Positions 42,407 through 54,236 of a stretch of 64,000 bases of DNA are shown one piece after another. Source of the stretch: Kalmusia sp. IMI 367209 (Eukaryota; Ascomycota; Dothideomycetes; Pleosporales; Didymosphaeriaceae); assembly GCA_027946365.1 (NCBI GenBank), contig JAPEUQ010000017.1, positions 682,001 through 746,000 on the forward strand. The letters run 5' to 3'. Position 1 is the first letter of the stretch. Every line of letters begins with the position of its first letter. The notes under the pieces are model-generated. The model had not been told where the DNA came from and ran no database searches. It worked only from the letters and a program-made list of their open reading frames with translations. The position numbers were made by a program, and so were the translations under genes.

Positions 42407-43378
42407 ATGAAGCGAGGCGCATTAGACTCATTTTTCAAGCCAGCAACGCCAAAGAAGCCGAAATACGAAACCAGTTCGAACACATCGACACATCCATCCT
42501 ATCCACACCCAATACCGCATCTTCCGATCGAATTTCAAGAACAACTTGCTTTCGCTCCTGCGGAAGAAGGCAAGCTCATTAAAGACCAATTAGATCTCGA
42601 CCTTGTCTACTATCAGCCATATATACCGTCCTCAATTGCGGCGGGTGTGTTTGAGTTTCTTCGACAAGAGCTGCCCTTCTATCGCGTACAGTACAACATC
42701 AAGCGCGGACCTGTCGAAACGCAGATCAACACGCCGCGATACACCACTGTTTTCGGTGTAGACGACACTGCTAGATTTGATGGAGCTGGGGACATAGTCG
42801 ATGCAAAATCTGGGAAGAAAGTGGAGGCGAGTCGATATAAATGTATTCCACGCCCTATTCCGCAATGTCTTGATCACCTCCGGAAGCTCACCGAGGGAAC
42901 CACGAATGAGACATATAATTTTTGTTTGGTGAACTATTACGCCGATGGCAAAGACTCGATATCATACCACTCAGACGATGAACGCTTCCTGGGCACCAAT
43001 CCCGCCATCGCATCCTTCTCTCTCGGAGCGAAACGTGACTTCCTCATGAAGCACAAGCCCATCCCGCCCTCCGCTTCCGGAGAGCAAGTGCCAGAGCCGA
43101 AGCAGATCAAGCTGCCGCTAGGTTCAGGAGACATGGTACTCATGCGTGGGAAGACGCAAAGTCTTTGGTTACACAGTATTCCGAAGAGAGCGGGTGACGA
43201 GGCAAAGAAGGGCAGGATCAATATCACGTTTAGGAAAGCGTTAGTGAAAGGGGGGACAGAGAATTACTACCAGTACAATGTAGGGACAGGTGGAGTATTA
43301 CGGTGGGATGCGAAAGGGAAGATGATGGTACTGTGGACTGGGGAGAGGAAGAAATTTTATGAGAAGAGTGGAGCATAA
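42407..43378 (+). CDS. AlkB-like 2-oxoglutarate/Fe(II) dioxygenase (ALKBH2/3 type)
   Basis: Intronless, 323 aa. Iron ligands are His188 and Asp190 (S-Y-H-S-D-D-E) and His256 (L-W-L-H-S-I-P). 2OG is bound by Arg270 and Arg276 in R-I-N-I-T-F-R-K. The upstream N-T-P-R-Y-T-T-V-F-G segment matches the nucleotide-recognition part of ALKBH2/ALKBH3, and N-Y-Y-A-D-G-K-D-S-I is the usual strand before the HxD. Such enzymes remove 1-methyladenine, 3-methylcytosine or etheno adducts from DNA by oxidative dealkylation. The N-terminus R-G-A-L-D-S-F-F-K-P resembles a PCNA-interacting peptide lacking the first Gln. Insertions (131 to 145 and 217 to 232) are fungal-specific. Likely nuclear. Confidence 0.93.
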   Translation: MKRGALDSFFKPATPKKPKYETSSNTSTHPSYPHPIPHLPIEFQEQLAFAPAEEGKLIKDQLDLDLVYYQPYIPSSIAAGVFEFLRQELPFYRVQYNIKRGPVETQINTPRYTTVFGVDDTARFDGAGDIVDAKSGKKVEASRYKCIPRPIPQCLDHLRKLTEGTTNETYNFCLVNYYADGKDSISYHSDDERFLGTNPAIASFSLGAKRDFLMKHKPIPPSASGEQVPEPKQIKLPLGSGDMVLMRGKTQSLWLHSIPKRAGDEAKKGRINITFRKALVKGGTENYYQYNVGTGGVLRWDAKGKMMVLWTGERKKFYEKSGA

Positions 43379-44853
43379 AATGTAGGTGTCGGTGAAGTCG
43401 AGAAGACGAAGGGGGACTGGAATGGGAAAGCTGGAGATGACAGAGAAGAAAGTGGTTGCTAATGGCCTCGAAATTACCTCGCAGCAACGCTATCCTTACC
43501 TTGCCTTACTTGCCATTTGACGCTGCTACGCTGTCGTCGATGCAATGATGCCCTCTCTACCGACAGTGTGTGTATTTATGAATTCGGGTGACTTTAAGAG
43601 AGAGGTGAATTACTTGAACGAGACACCCAATCAAGCCTTGGAAGATCTCTCTGCCCGTGAGCTCTTGACGGCCCAAGTGAAGATTCGAAGTCGATGCAAG
43701 CTTTTATGGATTTGATGGGTAGTCTCGGCATTGGACCTTGGTGCGACGATAGGGTGATGAGGTCGGTGGCTTGTGCGTTGACCCCGCCTCACAGAGCAGT
43801 GCGACTAAACCACGGCAGCCCATGGAAGTCACAAGGACAAGCAGTTCGAGGGCTGTTGGTGCCGCGGTGTGTGACTCATGAATGCCTTTGCTACTGCAGG
43901 GATTAGTAAGACCAGCCTGCATGGATGAGCATGGTGACGAGGGGGGAGCGATGGGAACAGGCCTCTTGGCATCGACCGCGTCTGAAAGAAGGCGGAGTTA
44001 AATGCCTGAGTGCCCGCCAACATTCCTGTCCTTGCCCCCAACCTTCGCGCGCAACCTCGTCGCATACTCGACGCCGCCCCAACGCACCTCTGGGAGCATT
44101 GATCAAACCCCCTTGACACCGTTGACCGGCACGCCTCCCTGTCTTCACGAGCAACTAGTTCTGCACAAGCGGTGAGGCAGATCAAGTGCTTGTAGGTAAC
44201 CCTTTCATTGCGCTTTGGCTGCGCGACGGCTGATACCAATCGCGCAGGCTTCAGCGACCGAGGAGCCTCGAGCAGATCACCCGCGACAGCCGTAGGCCAG
44301 CTCATTGGGCTACGTCTCTGCTTCGGAGCCTTTTTGGTCCCCTCCCCCTACCCGAAGAGGGGCTTCTCGCGCATCGTGGCTGTGAGGGACCTGCCCAGGG
44401 TTCACAATCGCTGCTTCCGAACAATCTGAGCATACGAACAAGAGACGCGAACGAAAACTTACGGAGCAAGAGCCTGCGACAGCTCCAGCGAAGATACCAG
44501 GAAGTCTAGAGAGGAGCAAGAAGGCGTAGGAGGACCCCCGCCGAGCAGCTGGACCCGTCGCTCTTAAACTGAAGGCCATCACGGCTTGGCGTGGAGTTAC
44601 GACGCTCCTCCGAAAGATTTAAGACCGTGTCATCCCGCAGTCGAGCAGTCGCATCCACTCGACCTTTTGCCCACTCCTTCTGCGCACCCGAGCCCGCCGC
44701 CAGCCAGTGCGACGCACCGCTACCCCTGCGCCGCTTCTAGCTCCGGGCTACTCTCCATCGCGAGCAGGTGCGAAAGAAAATAGTCCTTCACTACTCTCTC
44801 GGATTTAACGACCCTAAATCCGATCCCTCCGTCAGTGACGCGCCTGTGGAACC
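43379..44853. other. Intergenic, AlkB to Zn2Cys6 factor
   Basis: Contains the AlkB 3' end and a long upstream region of the transcription factor gene. Several open frames overlap on both strands without protein-like features; a long leader with upstream ATGs is possible. Confidence 0.45.
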
Positions 44854-47654
44854 ATGCCTCCCACCCCTCCGTCGACGACCTCGTCCAGCGCAGGACACTC
44901 GCCCCCAGACCCCCAGTTCAGGGTGGTCCGGAAGCGTAATCGCGTCCCCTTGTCCTGCGGGCCCTGCAGGCACCGAAAGTAGGCTATCATCCGATTGCTG
45001 TTGGAATGCAGTGCTGATTTTCGCAGGCTGAAATGCAATCGTGGCCACCCCTGCGATAACTGCACCAAGCGGGGAGACACCGCATCATGTACGTACGCAA
45101 CTCCAGGCAATCGCAAGAAGAGCGCGTCCAGCACTGGCTCCGCCACTACTCCAGATGACATGCAAAATCGCATTGACCGTCTTGAAGGATTGGTTCTTTC
45201 TTTGATGACCAATGGCGCCCAGAGTGCTGGACCAGCCGCCGCCCAGGCCGCCATCGCAAATAGTCTCAGCAATGGCTCCATCGAACACCCATACGATATC
45301 AGCCCCGAATCAATACCCGAAGAAGATCCGGGTGACGAAAGCGAGGTCGAGAATGTGACCAAGTCTATTGGTGTCATGAAGGTCGACAACAACCGTGCCA
45401 TATTCGCGTCGGAAGCGCATTGGTATGCGATTTTGGGCGAGGTATGCCTGCACACTGCCTTCGCGTCATTTCAAAGCTAATAGAAGCAGATCTCGGAAGT
45501 CAAGAATTACTTCGCGGACCACAAGAAGCAGTATGAAGAACAACTCAAGCGCTACAAGGCGATGCACACGGACGATTCGAACATTGGCACTGCCTTCCTG
45601 TTTGGCAGCCAGAAGCCCATGTCACAGACCGAACTTCTCTCCCGATTTCCTCCCAAGCCGACTGCCGATATCCTCGTTTCACGATATTTTAATACCTATG
45701 ATCCGGGAATCCATATCATACATGGGCCAACATTCCAGAAACAGTACGACAGTCATTGGATGAACCCCAATGATACACCTATTATCTGGCTAGGCATGGT
45801 GTTTGCCATGATGTGTATAGCATTGCAGTCGTACTCGCGAGCGGGCGATGAGCCTCCAGAGTATAGAGGACGGTCATGGGCAATGTCGACCGAGTACCGC
45901 GACTATACTGCGCAATGTTTAGCAGCAGCCGATATCACATCGCCCATCACGAATATGCTGGAAACGATGGTATTGCACGCATACGCCGATTATGCTCGTA
46001 GTAGAGATGCTCAAGCTGGCATGATAGTCAGTACCGGCATCATAGTGCGATTAGCTATGAGGATGGGTCTGCATCGGGATTCGGGGCCTTATGCCGGCAT
46101 TACGGCCTTCCAGGGGGAGATGCGAAGAAGAGTCTGGGCTGCTATTCGGTCTATGGATCTGTTGTTTTCTGCGCAGGTTGGATTACCACCAGTTGTCCGT
46201 CCGCGCGACACGAACACTGAGATTCCGCGTAACATCTTCGATGACGAATTGTTTGAAGACATGAAGGTATTACCACCCTCAAGATCTGAAGAGGAAGCGA
46301 CGCCTACTTTGTTCCTTATCAACCGAACACGATTGATCTACAAGCTTGGGGAGGCTATTGAACTGACGGAAGTCCTTACTTGCGCCTCCTACGAAGAAGT
46401 AATGAAACTCGACAACCAAGCACGAGAATTACATGACCGGATATCACCCCATCTCAAGATTCGCTCCATGGATGAAGCAGCACGAGATCCCTCGACGCTG
46501 ATCATGCAACGCTTTACGCTTGATCTGCTGTACTTGAAGATTATATGCGTTCTCCACCGGAAATTCATATCCGCGTCGAGGGTCAACCCTCGGTTCAGCT
46601 ATTCAAGGCGAGCATGTATCGATGCGTCGATGAAGATGTTGCAGCATCAGGCTACGCTTCATCGAGAATGCCAACCAGGTGGTAGGCTGCGGAACGTAAA
46701 GTGGTTCATATCGTCGCTCACAACGGTTGACTTCCTGCTCTCTGCGATGATAGTGTGCTCTGATCTTTACCACACAGCACGAGGGGAACGCCAAGGTAGA
46801 GCGGCGTCTGCCGACATATACTACTGGAGCGAAGATCGGCGGAACGAGATCATTGAAGCAATCGAGACTGCTGTGGGTATCTGGGACGGCTTAAAAGAGC
46901 ACTCGATGGAAGCATACAAAGCGCATGCAACATTGAACGTCATGTTAAATCAATTGAAGGAACATCAATCGACACGACAACAGCAGCAAAGCTTTTCTGG
47001 AGCACCCACTTTCAATCCTTCGACTTCGATGGACGATGCGAACGTAGCGCCCGAGCACTCTGCCGCGATGACACTGGGCATGTTGAGCACCGGCGGCTTG
47101 ACACCAAACTCAGCCAACATGTTTGAGACGCGCTACCCGCCGTCTATTCCGAACTTGTTGAACGATCCTGCCCCACAGCAGCCGACAGGCTTGACTCCTA
47201 ACTTTGGCGCAACTACAAATGGGCAAGATCGCGCTCCTAGTCCGTTCTCAAATCTTTTTGGTGGCGGGTTCCAGAACATGGACCTGCCCAGCGCAGACAA
47301 CATTGATTGGGTGAGTGTCTGCGCCTGCGGTCCTCAAACATAGCTGACATTCTGCAGAATGCATGGGATTCATACATCCAGGGTCCTAATATGGACGCGA
47401 CGAATTCTTTCTTCCCTATGGACCTTAGTGGTATGCCCATGCAGAGCGAGGGTCTTCCTAATGGCGCATCGACAAACGGGCAGCAAAACAGTGCAAACTT
47501 TTTTGCTGCCAACGGCGGACCTTTTATGGGGGTGAGCACGCCTTTGCACAATCTGCCTACTTCGACTGACGGCTCTCAGGCGCCGCAGGATCCGAAGACT
47601 TCCTCTGGGGATGGATATGTGATGGGATTCGCGATACCAAAGGCAAATCAATGA
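44854..47654 (+). CDS. Zn2Cys6 transcription factor with fungal_trans domain
   Basis: Four exons (44854-44978, 45027-45441, 45490-47310, 47358-47654) give 885 aa; all three introns are 47 or 48 bases with GTAGGC, GTATGC and GTGAGT donors. The binuclear zinc cluster is at about residues 35 to 65 (C-G-P-C-R-H-R-K-L-K-C, then C-D-N-C and C-T-Y), with the intron inside it. A coiled-coil linker (M-Q-N-R-I-D-R-L-E-G-L) follows for dimer formation. The middle-homology domain (PF04082 type) includes F-N-T-Y-D-P-G-I-H-I-I-H, L-A-M-R-M-G-L-H-R-D and R-R-R-V-W-A-A-I-R-S-M-D. The C-terminus is Gln/Asn/Pro-rich and may activate transcription. Nuclear DNA-binding regulator; the targets are unknown and no cluster is adjacent. 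Confidence 0.93.
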
Positions 47655-48440
47655 ATGTTTGAAGTGTTCAACGGTCAGAAATTTCGGGAAGTTACTGCCA
47701 GGACTGCACGCTCATTGTAGCCGTCTGCATGGATATTTGTTCATGAATTGGATAATGACTTGGACGAAGCAAGGGTCTTAGATTATTGGGCTACCTGTAC
47801 CTGTAAGTATACTTAGCAGGCGTTGACGAAAAGCAAATATCCATGCTCTTATTTCCATACATGGTGTCTTCTGCATAGGGTTTAGCGTGTTCTGCCCCGC
47901 GTTCAGCACTGTGATTAGGTCTACGGCGCAAGGCATCTCTTGTTGTCTCGCACACTTGCAACAAAAGTCTCATCAGTTCCATTCTCTGGCTGCTTCGTCT
48001 GCTGTATGCTCTACGGCGATCTCCAACGGTCGGGAACACGCCGGCCAAGCTCTCACCGTCTGGCGTGTGCCGACACCACCGGGGCTTCTGCCCTACCACA
48101 AGCTGCGGAATCTCACGCAAGCCGAGAGGCCCGCATACGCACGAGACCCTGAGGCTCTTCCGGGGATTTTGCTGTTCCACTTCCTTCCTGTGGAAGGTGC
48201 GTTGCGAGACGAGTGGGGGCGCCTACGTCATCAGCCATACAAGGCTGACGGCTGGTCGGGCGTTTGTTGGACCGCGTATTCTGTCGTGCTGCGCGTTGCA
48301 GCCTTGCAAGAGCGGCTCAGCCTGGGCTGAGATACTTTTCAGCCTCTGTCCTTGACAGTCACACAAACCCCGAAAAGCGCTTTCACGAAGCTTGGAATCG
48401 CGACTCGAGAAGTATACAGGATCGCAACCGACACGCAAGA
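47655..48440. other. Intergenic tract
   Basis: 3' region of the transcription factor gene and upstream region of the next gene. Frame 47887-48330 (+) lacks recognisable features. Confidence 0.45.
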
Positions 48441-49068
48441 ATGACGGATCCTAACCCCATCTCCCCACCAACCTCTCCCCGCCCCCACCTCCGCCGAGCC
48501 TCCCATCTCGCCTATAGCTCGCACGACGACTTTCCCGCACAAGACGAGCGCCTCGGTGAGCACCCGCACGCCGTTCATCGATACGAGTGTCCCCGCCATC
48601 AATGAGGCGCCTGTCGAGCTGGATGGAATTCCTGCAAGTCCGGATGCGATAAAGCGAAGAGGGACGAACGAAGAGCCCGAAAGTGCTGGCGTGGGAAGAG
48701 AAAGGAAAGGGAGCGTAGTTAGTCCGGGGCTGGGCGAGGAGGATGAGATCGAGGCGGAATTCCTGGGTGAGGGTGGGGTAGGTGTAGGGAAGGAGATTCA
48801 GGAGGTGAGTACATATCATACACCGTTCTTCTATGTGGATTGATCGGCCTGGTTTGCGTAAGGAGCGGAAGAGGGAAGTCGGGAGTTAGAGGCGGCTCCC
48901 TTGCTGACTGTATCGCAGAAACGAGCCGCTATGCTAGCGAAACGGGGTCAAGACCCTGGCGTCATCGTCGATCTGCCGAAGGAGCCTACTGCTGAGGAAG
49001 TGTTAGCTGCGAAGACTACGGAGGGCGCGACGACACCGGGAATACCTGTTGATGCAGAAGGACGATGA
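48441..49068 (+). CDS. Small acidic hypothetical protein (frame break)
   Basis: ATG 48441 starts M-T-D-P-N-P-I-S-P-P-T-S-P-R, a basic segment L-R-R-A-S-H-L-A, then ...Q-D-E-R-L. The reading must then gain one base near 48555 to continue as V-S-T-R-T-P-F-I-D-T-S-V-P and A-P-V-E-L-D-G-I-P-A-S-P. The intron 48805-48918 (donor GTGAGT, acceptor CGCAG) joins E-I-Q-E to K-R-A-A-M-L-A-K-R-G-Q-D-P, and the protein ends at TGA 49066-49068 after V-D-A-E-G-R. Total is about 170 aa, disordered, rich in P, S, E and G. I recall similar proteins in Dothideomycetes, of unknown function. The break may be a sequencing indel or a lesion. Confidence 0.65.
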
Positions 49069-50477
49069 TGCGGCTTCGAGAGCCGCACAGGTCTCGGGGC
49101 AGAACACAGTGAATGATAGACGTCGGGTGGTGTGATCGCCCACGAAGCAAAAGGAGTTTGTGGGACGAAGTGTAGCTTGGAAACTTTGGATACCTTGGAG
49201 TGCTCTTTTCATGCCTTCAATTAGCAGAAAATTAAGTATCGACTCAAACGATACCTTGCTGTTCTTAGTAATATATAACATCAACACGGTCCTTGATTCT
49301 TTCAAAGTCCATTGAGTATAGCATTGCTGATTATCCCATTCCTCTTCACCTCTCCAAAATCTATATGAATCGTTACCCTCTTGCCCGTTTTATATTTCCT
49401 CTTCACACCGTATCCACACCACGGTTTCAGTCTGCAGAAAGAAGACGAAAAAACTACTTTCATGTCTTTTGCCATCGCCATGCACTTCTAAAACAACGAT
49501 GAAAAGGGCCCTTGTTCTTTGCCTCCTTTCCGCTTCTTCATGCTAAGAATTCAAAAAGAGCACTTGGGTGAGTGCGATGTGTGTTTCTCGCCGTTTCTCC
49601 ACCGCTCTATTTTGGAGTGCTGAAATCCAAGCCGCCAGCTTCGGTGTCTTCTGGCATCGACGCACAATTCTGGCACTTTCAACACCAGTACCATGGTACT
49701 TTTGCTCGTCTTGACAATTCTCACATTGGGCTTAGGCTATAAAACACCTAAAAGTCCTAGGCTCCAGTTATCCTTGAGCCAGAAGTAGAAATTGCTCTGA
49801 GAAGATAGCATCGCCGCAATCTGGAGACAAACTCAAGGAAGTGCTTTACCGAGGTCATTTGTCCTATGCCTCAACCCGTAATTTAGCATACTCTTCACGA
49901 TTGCTGGATGCAAGAGTCATCCGCACGGAAAATTGGAGGAGTATTCAAAAGCCACGTTTCGGATCTCAGCTACATAACGGAGCAAAGGCGACTTCTTAGT
50001 GCTTGACATTCGTGCTATTGTTTGCTTGGTCTTGCATGTTCTCGAGCTTCGTTTAGGTCTTTCTGAGGATTAGGTCACCATTGTCACAGAAGTGTTCATG
50101 GCGAGGCGGAGGGTATTAGAACTTGAAGTCGAACTTGTTGTTTTCAGCAAGAGCTTTTTTCATACGCGTTTCCTCTCCGTGCTCTAGCTGACACGCGTCA
50201 TGTCGGATTTTCCCTTTAGGCCACGGCACGAATTGCGAGAACAGTGACGTGGGCAAGATTACCAGGACGGTCTTGTAGTTGTGGGCGACATTGGCACAGA
50301 CAGCTTATCATGAAAAGAGACGGATTAATTGAAAGAGCGATTGAGAGAGATAGAGAGAGGCAATGAAGCTCGATATATATTATGGCCTACGAGCGACCGA
50401 AACCATACCAGCCTCCTAATTGGGCTCTCCTCGACTGGGCTCAGTTATCTTGCTCAGATACAACCAGATACGAAATA
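49069..50477. other. Convergent intergenic tract
   Basis: 1.4 kb between two convergent gene ends. A GA-rich low-complexity run lies at about 50333-50368. No gene recognised. Confidence 0.45.
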
Positions 50478-51689
50478 TTAGTTGCGACGAGCTCCTCGAA
50501 GCCTTCGTGAATCCCTCATAGACCTAAGCATCAGTATACTCCAAGCGAGATTGACGCCATGGAGATGCTTCATACTGTCTTGCATCTTTTCAGCCGAAAC
50601 GATCTCTTCTGTCTGATGTACTAGATCGACCACAAGCTCCACATGCTCACCCTCCTTTACGCAGAACAGATCTTTGACATACCTCTCCGAATCAGAGATT
50701 GTCCGACGCTCTTTCGACTCCAATAACTTGACCAACTCTACAATTGCGATGGTCGTGATACGAACACGCTTCAAGCTGGGAAATGTGTCTCGCATGCGGT
50801 AGCTCAGGCGATTATAGAGGATCCAAGCCTGAGCATCGAGCTCTACATCAGTCACGGCATTGCACTGACCGGGCAGCAACTTGGCGGTCCATTTCTCCCA
50901 TGGCTTAAAGTCGACGACTAGGATAAATTGACCCGGGATCTTCGTGAAGAAGTCTGTGAAACGGAATGTGTTGAACTCGTACACATGAGTGGAAGTCTCG
51001 TAGTAAGTTTGGCGGCAGACTCCCAGAAGACCAAGTCCCGATGGCACGTGGACAGGCTGAATGCCACGTTGATCGCAAATGGTCTTTTCATACTCCACTT
51101 TCGCGGCATCCAAAGGATGAAGATGACCAGACTGCGACATCGGTATCTTAGAAGGCTGGATGATTTCGCCGCCCAATGCGTACTTCCAAATGATGTTCCG
51201 GATCTCGGCCGCTAAGCTAAGCAGAGGAGACTGAATGCTGTTGAGTTGCGTACTAGTAAAGCGTCAGTTTATTGTTTCTGGTCAACACCTCATAAACTAT
51301 GTGAGACTTACATGTGAGCGAGGTGTGTAGGTCCGTTAGAAACATCAAGAAGACCGTTATCTTTCAGGGCCGGTTTGTATGCTGGTACCTGCATCGACGT
51401 CATGTTACGCTCGAGCTGCTCACCTACTTTGCCTACCATAGGTAGCCCACTCTTCTCCAGCTTGCTCATCTTGGTAGGGATCGCTTGCAGGGTGTCGGAC
51501 TTCGAAGCTGCCGCAAGTTGAGTCTTGGTTGGGAGAATATAGGCATTGGTAGTCTACTATCAGGTAAGCCATATCGCCAATATTCATGGTCGCTAATGTG
51601 CGCCTTATTGGGCTCCTTACTCTATGAGGAGTTTCCTTAAGATTCTTGGGAAAGGAGGCCCCCTTGGCCTGGTCCTTAAGAGGAGCCAT
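50478..51689 (-). CDS. 2EXR/DUF7730-like hypothetical protein
   Basis: Exons 51689-51621, 51553-51312 and 51252-50478 give 361 aa. Introns (67 and 59 bases) have donors GTAAGG and GTAAGT and acceptors GTAG and CTAG; the phases fit. The first 100 residues are polar and basic. From about residue 110 the protein shows the pattern of fungal 2EXR/DUF7730 domains: S-P-L-L-S-L-A-A-E-I-R-N-I-I-W-K-Y-A-L-G-G, then L-L-G-V-C-R-Q-T-Y-Y-E-T-S-T-H-V-Y-E-F-N-T-F-R-F. These F-box-related domains are numerous in Pezizomycotina and have no assigned function. The tail is basic (R-R-L-R-G-A-R-R-N). The gene would be missed in part without the splice model. Confidence 0.82.
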
Positions 51690-52284
51690 GTTGCTGGTGT
51701 GGATTGTACTGAGAATATGCTTAGAAAGTCGGCTATGGTTTCCTCGTTACTGATCTACAGCGTTGTGCGTACTGGAGTAATGAAACACGCTGTCTTGTAC
51801 GACATTGAGTTGAGTTCAATAGGGTTGAATGGCAGACGCTGTTCGTGAGGGATTTAGAAGACTTGTAAGGGATTATGTAGTTGAGCTGGACCGCGCCAAG
51901 CGACGCGTCGCCAATTCATCGGCTCAAAATGAGACCACTCAACTCCTGTTGGCCACAAGAAGGTCAGACGAGGCAGCGATGTGCCGCGCTGTGGCGGAGG
52001 GAGAAGGATTCCGGCGAGATTGTAACGAGCGCGAGAAGCCCATACAACCACCCTAAATCTGTTTGTAGACTGATCCTTCGAGTTTGAATCGCAGCGTCAA
52101 ATAGGACGATATTCTTGAAGTCGTGATTGTGAACGCTCAAACCCTGGGCCTAATCTGAAGAAGTTGTATGTGCAACACTAACAAGACCAAGCGCATTGAG
52201 CTGTCGCCTCTGGTCGATATCGCCACATCCCATATAAGTAGTTGCGACTCCAATGTATAAATATCGTACCAAATATGTAGTCCC
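51690..52284. other. Intergenic tract
   Basis: Promoter of the 2EXR-like gene and 3' region of the carboxypeptidase gene. No gene recognised. Confidence 0.5.
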
Positions 52285-53583
52285 TCAAGCTGGGCCCCTT
52301 CCATCAAAGAAAACCTCATCCAATAAACTAATCAACACCTTTTGTCCTTCCCACTGCTCGATGACACTCGGCCTGATCTGCTCCGGCGGCAACACGAACC
52401 CGGCATCTCCCGTATCCCTCAGCTCAATAGTGTAGCTAAAATCTGCGCCTCCAATACTGTACACGTGATCCGGTGCGGCGCCCGTCGTTGCATACAGGGC
52501 AGCTCCGCTAGGCCCAAACGTAAAAGTCGTACGGTCACTCGTTGCTTCTCGAATAGCTCCCGAGACGAGATTAGCTGCCTTGGTCCACTTGCCTAGTTCA
52601 GGGGCGTATAGGGTCTCGTTGTAGCCATACGGGCTCAAGATATCCTGGCCATAGCTGTGCCAGTCGATGAACAACTTGATTCCCTGATCATCCCTCAGCT
52701 TCCTCACGAAAGCATCCAGGCCCTTATTCTCAGGCGTATCAGACGGTGCCTCTCCCTTGTACGTCTCGGAGCAAGGATTTGACGATGCACCACGGGCAGT
52801 CGCATTCCATGCAAACTCCCAATTGCGATTGATGTCGCGGCCATAGCAGGTGCTATTGTTGGGTCCCGGCTGGCGGTTCTTGCGCCAAAGACGGTTGGTC
52901 GTCTGCGAGTAGACGAAGCCATCGGGATTGACAAAAGGTAGGATGAAGAAGTCGTAGCTGTCCAAGAAGGTGCGAGCAGTTGAGTCATTTGACTTGTATC
53001 CTGTCACCAGTTGGTACGTTATGTATTCCACAACTGGAGCGGAAATCCACTCTCTTGCGTGCACTGTCCCGTGATACAGAACTGCCGGTTTTCCTGGCCC
53101 GCCGCTACCCCACAAGTGCAGACCGTAGAGGTCTCTTCCTTCGTAGCTTTTGCCTGAGCTAACCTTTTTCGAATTATTCGGGAAGCTTGCTTGCAAGTCA
53201 TCGAAGTATTGCACATGATCCGCATACGGATGGTATGAATCATACCATGATAAGCCATCATCCTGGCGCCGAGCATTGGCCGTTGTGGGTGCAGACTCTG
53301 CAGTGATGGAGTCTCCGAGATTGGCGTGCATGATATGGAAGTCTAGACCGAGAGCTTCAAAAGAGGCAGTCTCGGAAGGTGGGATGACAATGTCGATATG
53401 GGAAGCGGAGTCATGGTTCCATTGCTCGAAGTCGAAGCTTGCGAGCTTCGCCTGGATTGCTTGGAGATTCTTGCCAGTCTTTACGCGGTAGACCTTGTAA
53501 CCATCGTAGGAAAGCTGATCGTTGTTTGCAGCGACAAAATTCACCAGCGCAAGGTATACAGAGCCCAAAATTGCAGTGCGCAT
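52285..53583 (-). CDS. Secreted metallocarboxypeptidase A (M14)
   Basis: Intronless, 432 aa from ATG 53583; the frame is open to 53658, but only the inner Met opens a signal peptide (A-I-L-G-S-V-Y-L-A-L-V). A propeptide follows to about Arg106 (N-A-R-R). The catalytic domain has zinc ligands His175 and Glu178 (H-A-R-E-W), Arg253 in D-I-N-R-N-W, His309 (D-W-H-S-Y-G-Q) and catalytic Glu387 (Y-T-I-E-L-R-D-T-G). Cys246 and Cys271 can form the conserved disulfide. It removes C-terminal hydrophobic residues from peptides outside the cell, like fungal MCPA. All key residues are intact. The pro-enzyme is likely activated by cleavage. Confidence 0.95.
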   Translation of the reverse strand: MRTAILGSVYLALVNFVAANNDQLSYDGYKVYRVKTGKNLQAIQAKLASFDFEQWNHDSASHIDIVIPPSETASFEALGLDFHIMHANLGDSITAESAPTTANARRQDDGLSWYDSYHPYADHVQYFDDLQASFPNNSKKVSSGKSYEGRDLYGLHLWGSGGPGKPAVLYHGTVHAREWISAPVVEYITYQLVTGYKSNDSTARTFLDSYDFFILPFVNPDGFVYSQTTNRLWRKNRQPGPNNSTCYGRDINRNWEFAWNATARGASSNPCSETYKGEAPSDTPENKGLDAFVRKLRDDQGIKLFIDWHSYGQDILSPYGYNETLYAPELGKWTKAANLVSGAIREATSDRTTFTFGPSGAALYATTGAAPDHVYSIGGADFSYTIELRDTGDAGFVLPPEQIRPSVIEQWEGQKVLISLLDEVFFDGRGPA

Positions 53584-54236
53584 CTTGAAAAAACTGTGTG
53601 AGAACTTAACTGGTGTGCATTTTTCCGCCTGGGCCTGGCCAATATATATGCCAGGCACTCCCGCCCGCCAGGCACGAACGATACATTGCCATCAAGGGAC
53701 CTTCCGCATCCTGTATATCTAACAATTGCGTGACTCTGCCATGCCTCTTGTATCGCGCATTGCCATATCCACCATTGCGGTCTTGTAAGCGGATGGGTGA
53801 CTTCACCTTCCGTATGCGTGCTAGCGCTCCATGGCATACGAGGAAACGTCAAAGAACGTCATTTGCGTCCCTTGTCGCAACATATTGCAGAAACTAGTTT
53901 ATTCTTTAGACGTAAGTCATCTCGGTTAGTTTGCTGAAAACCTATCTACTTATTTTGCCAACGTCTAAGTGCTGATTTTAAAAAAAAAAAATTTTTGAAG
54001 CTGACTCGGGATTACAGATTGAGGAAACCCAAGTACGCTTGGCAGGACAACAATTGTACAGTGGAGACGAATCACAAAATGAATAGTTCATATCGAGTCA
54101 ATGGAAGGACCTATACATGATGGAGGAAAAAGAAGCTCTGCATTAAAGATGCCTCGGCTTGCAAAATGCCCCTCACCCAACCCCACCACCCAATCCCCGT
54201 CCTATCTCCGACCCCTCTCTTTTTGCCAACAACTCC
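53584..54236. other. Intergenic, carboxypeptidase upstream region
   Basis: Carries the carboxypeptidase promoter, then a poly(A)/poly(T) tract at about 53977-53996, then the 3' region of the EthD gene. No gene. Confidence 0.5.
53641..53650 (-). promoter_or_regulatory. TATA-like box of the carboxypeptidase gene
   Basis: CATATATATT on the minus strand, about 60 bases before ATG 53583. It supports that start, because the longer frame would place the box almost inside the coding region. Confidence 0.4.

Noticed and set aside
53977..53996. Poly(A)/poly(T) tract as a retroposon tail
   Set aside because: No adjacent reverse-transcriptase sequence or target duplication seen; simple homopolymers are common in fungal intergenic DNA.
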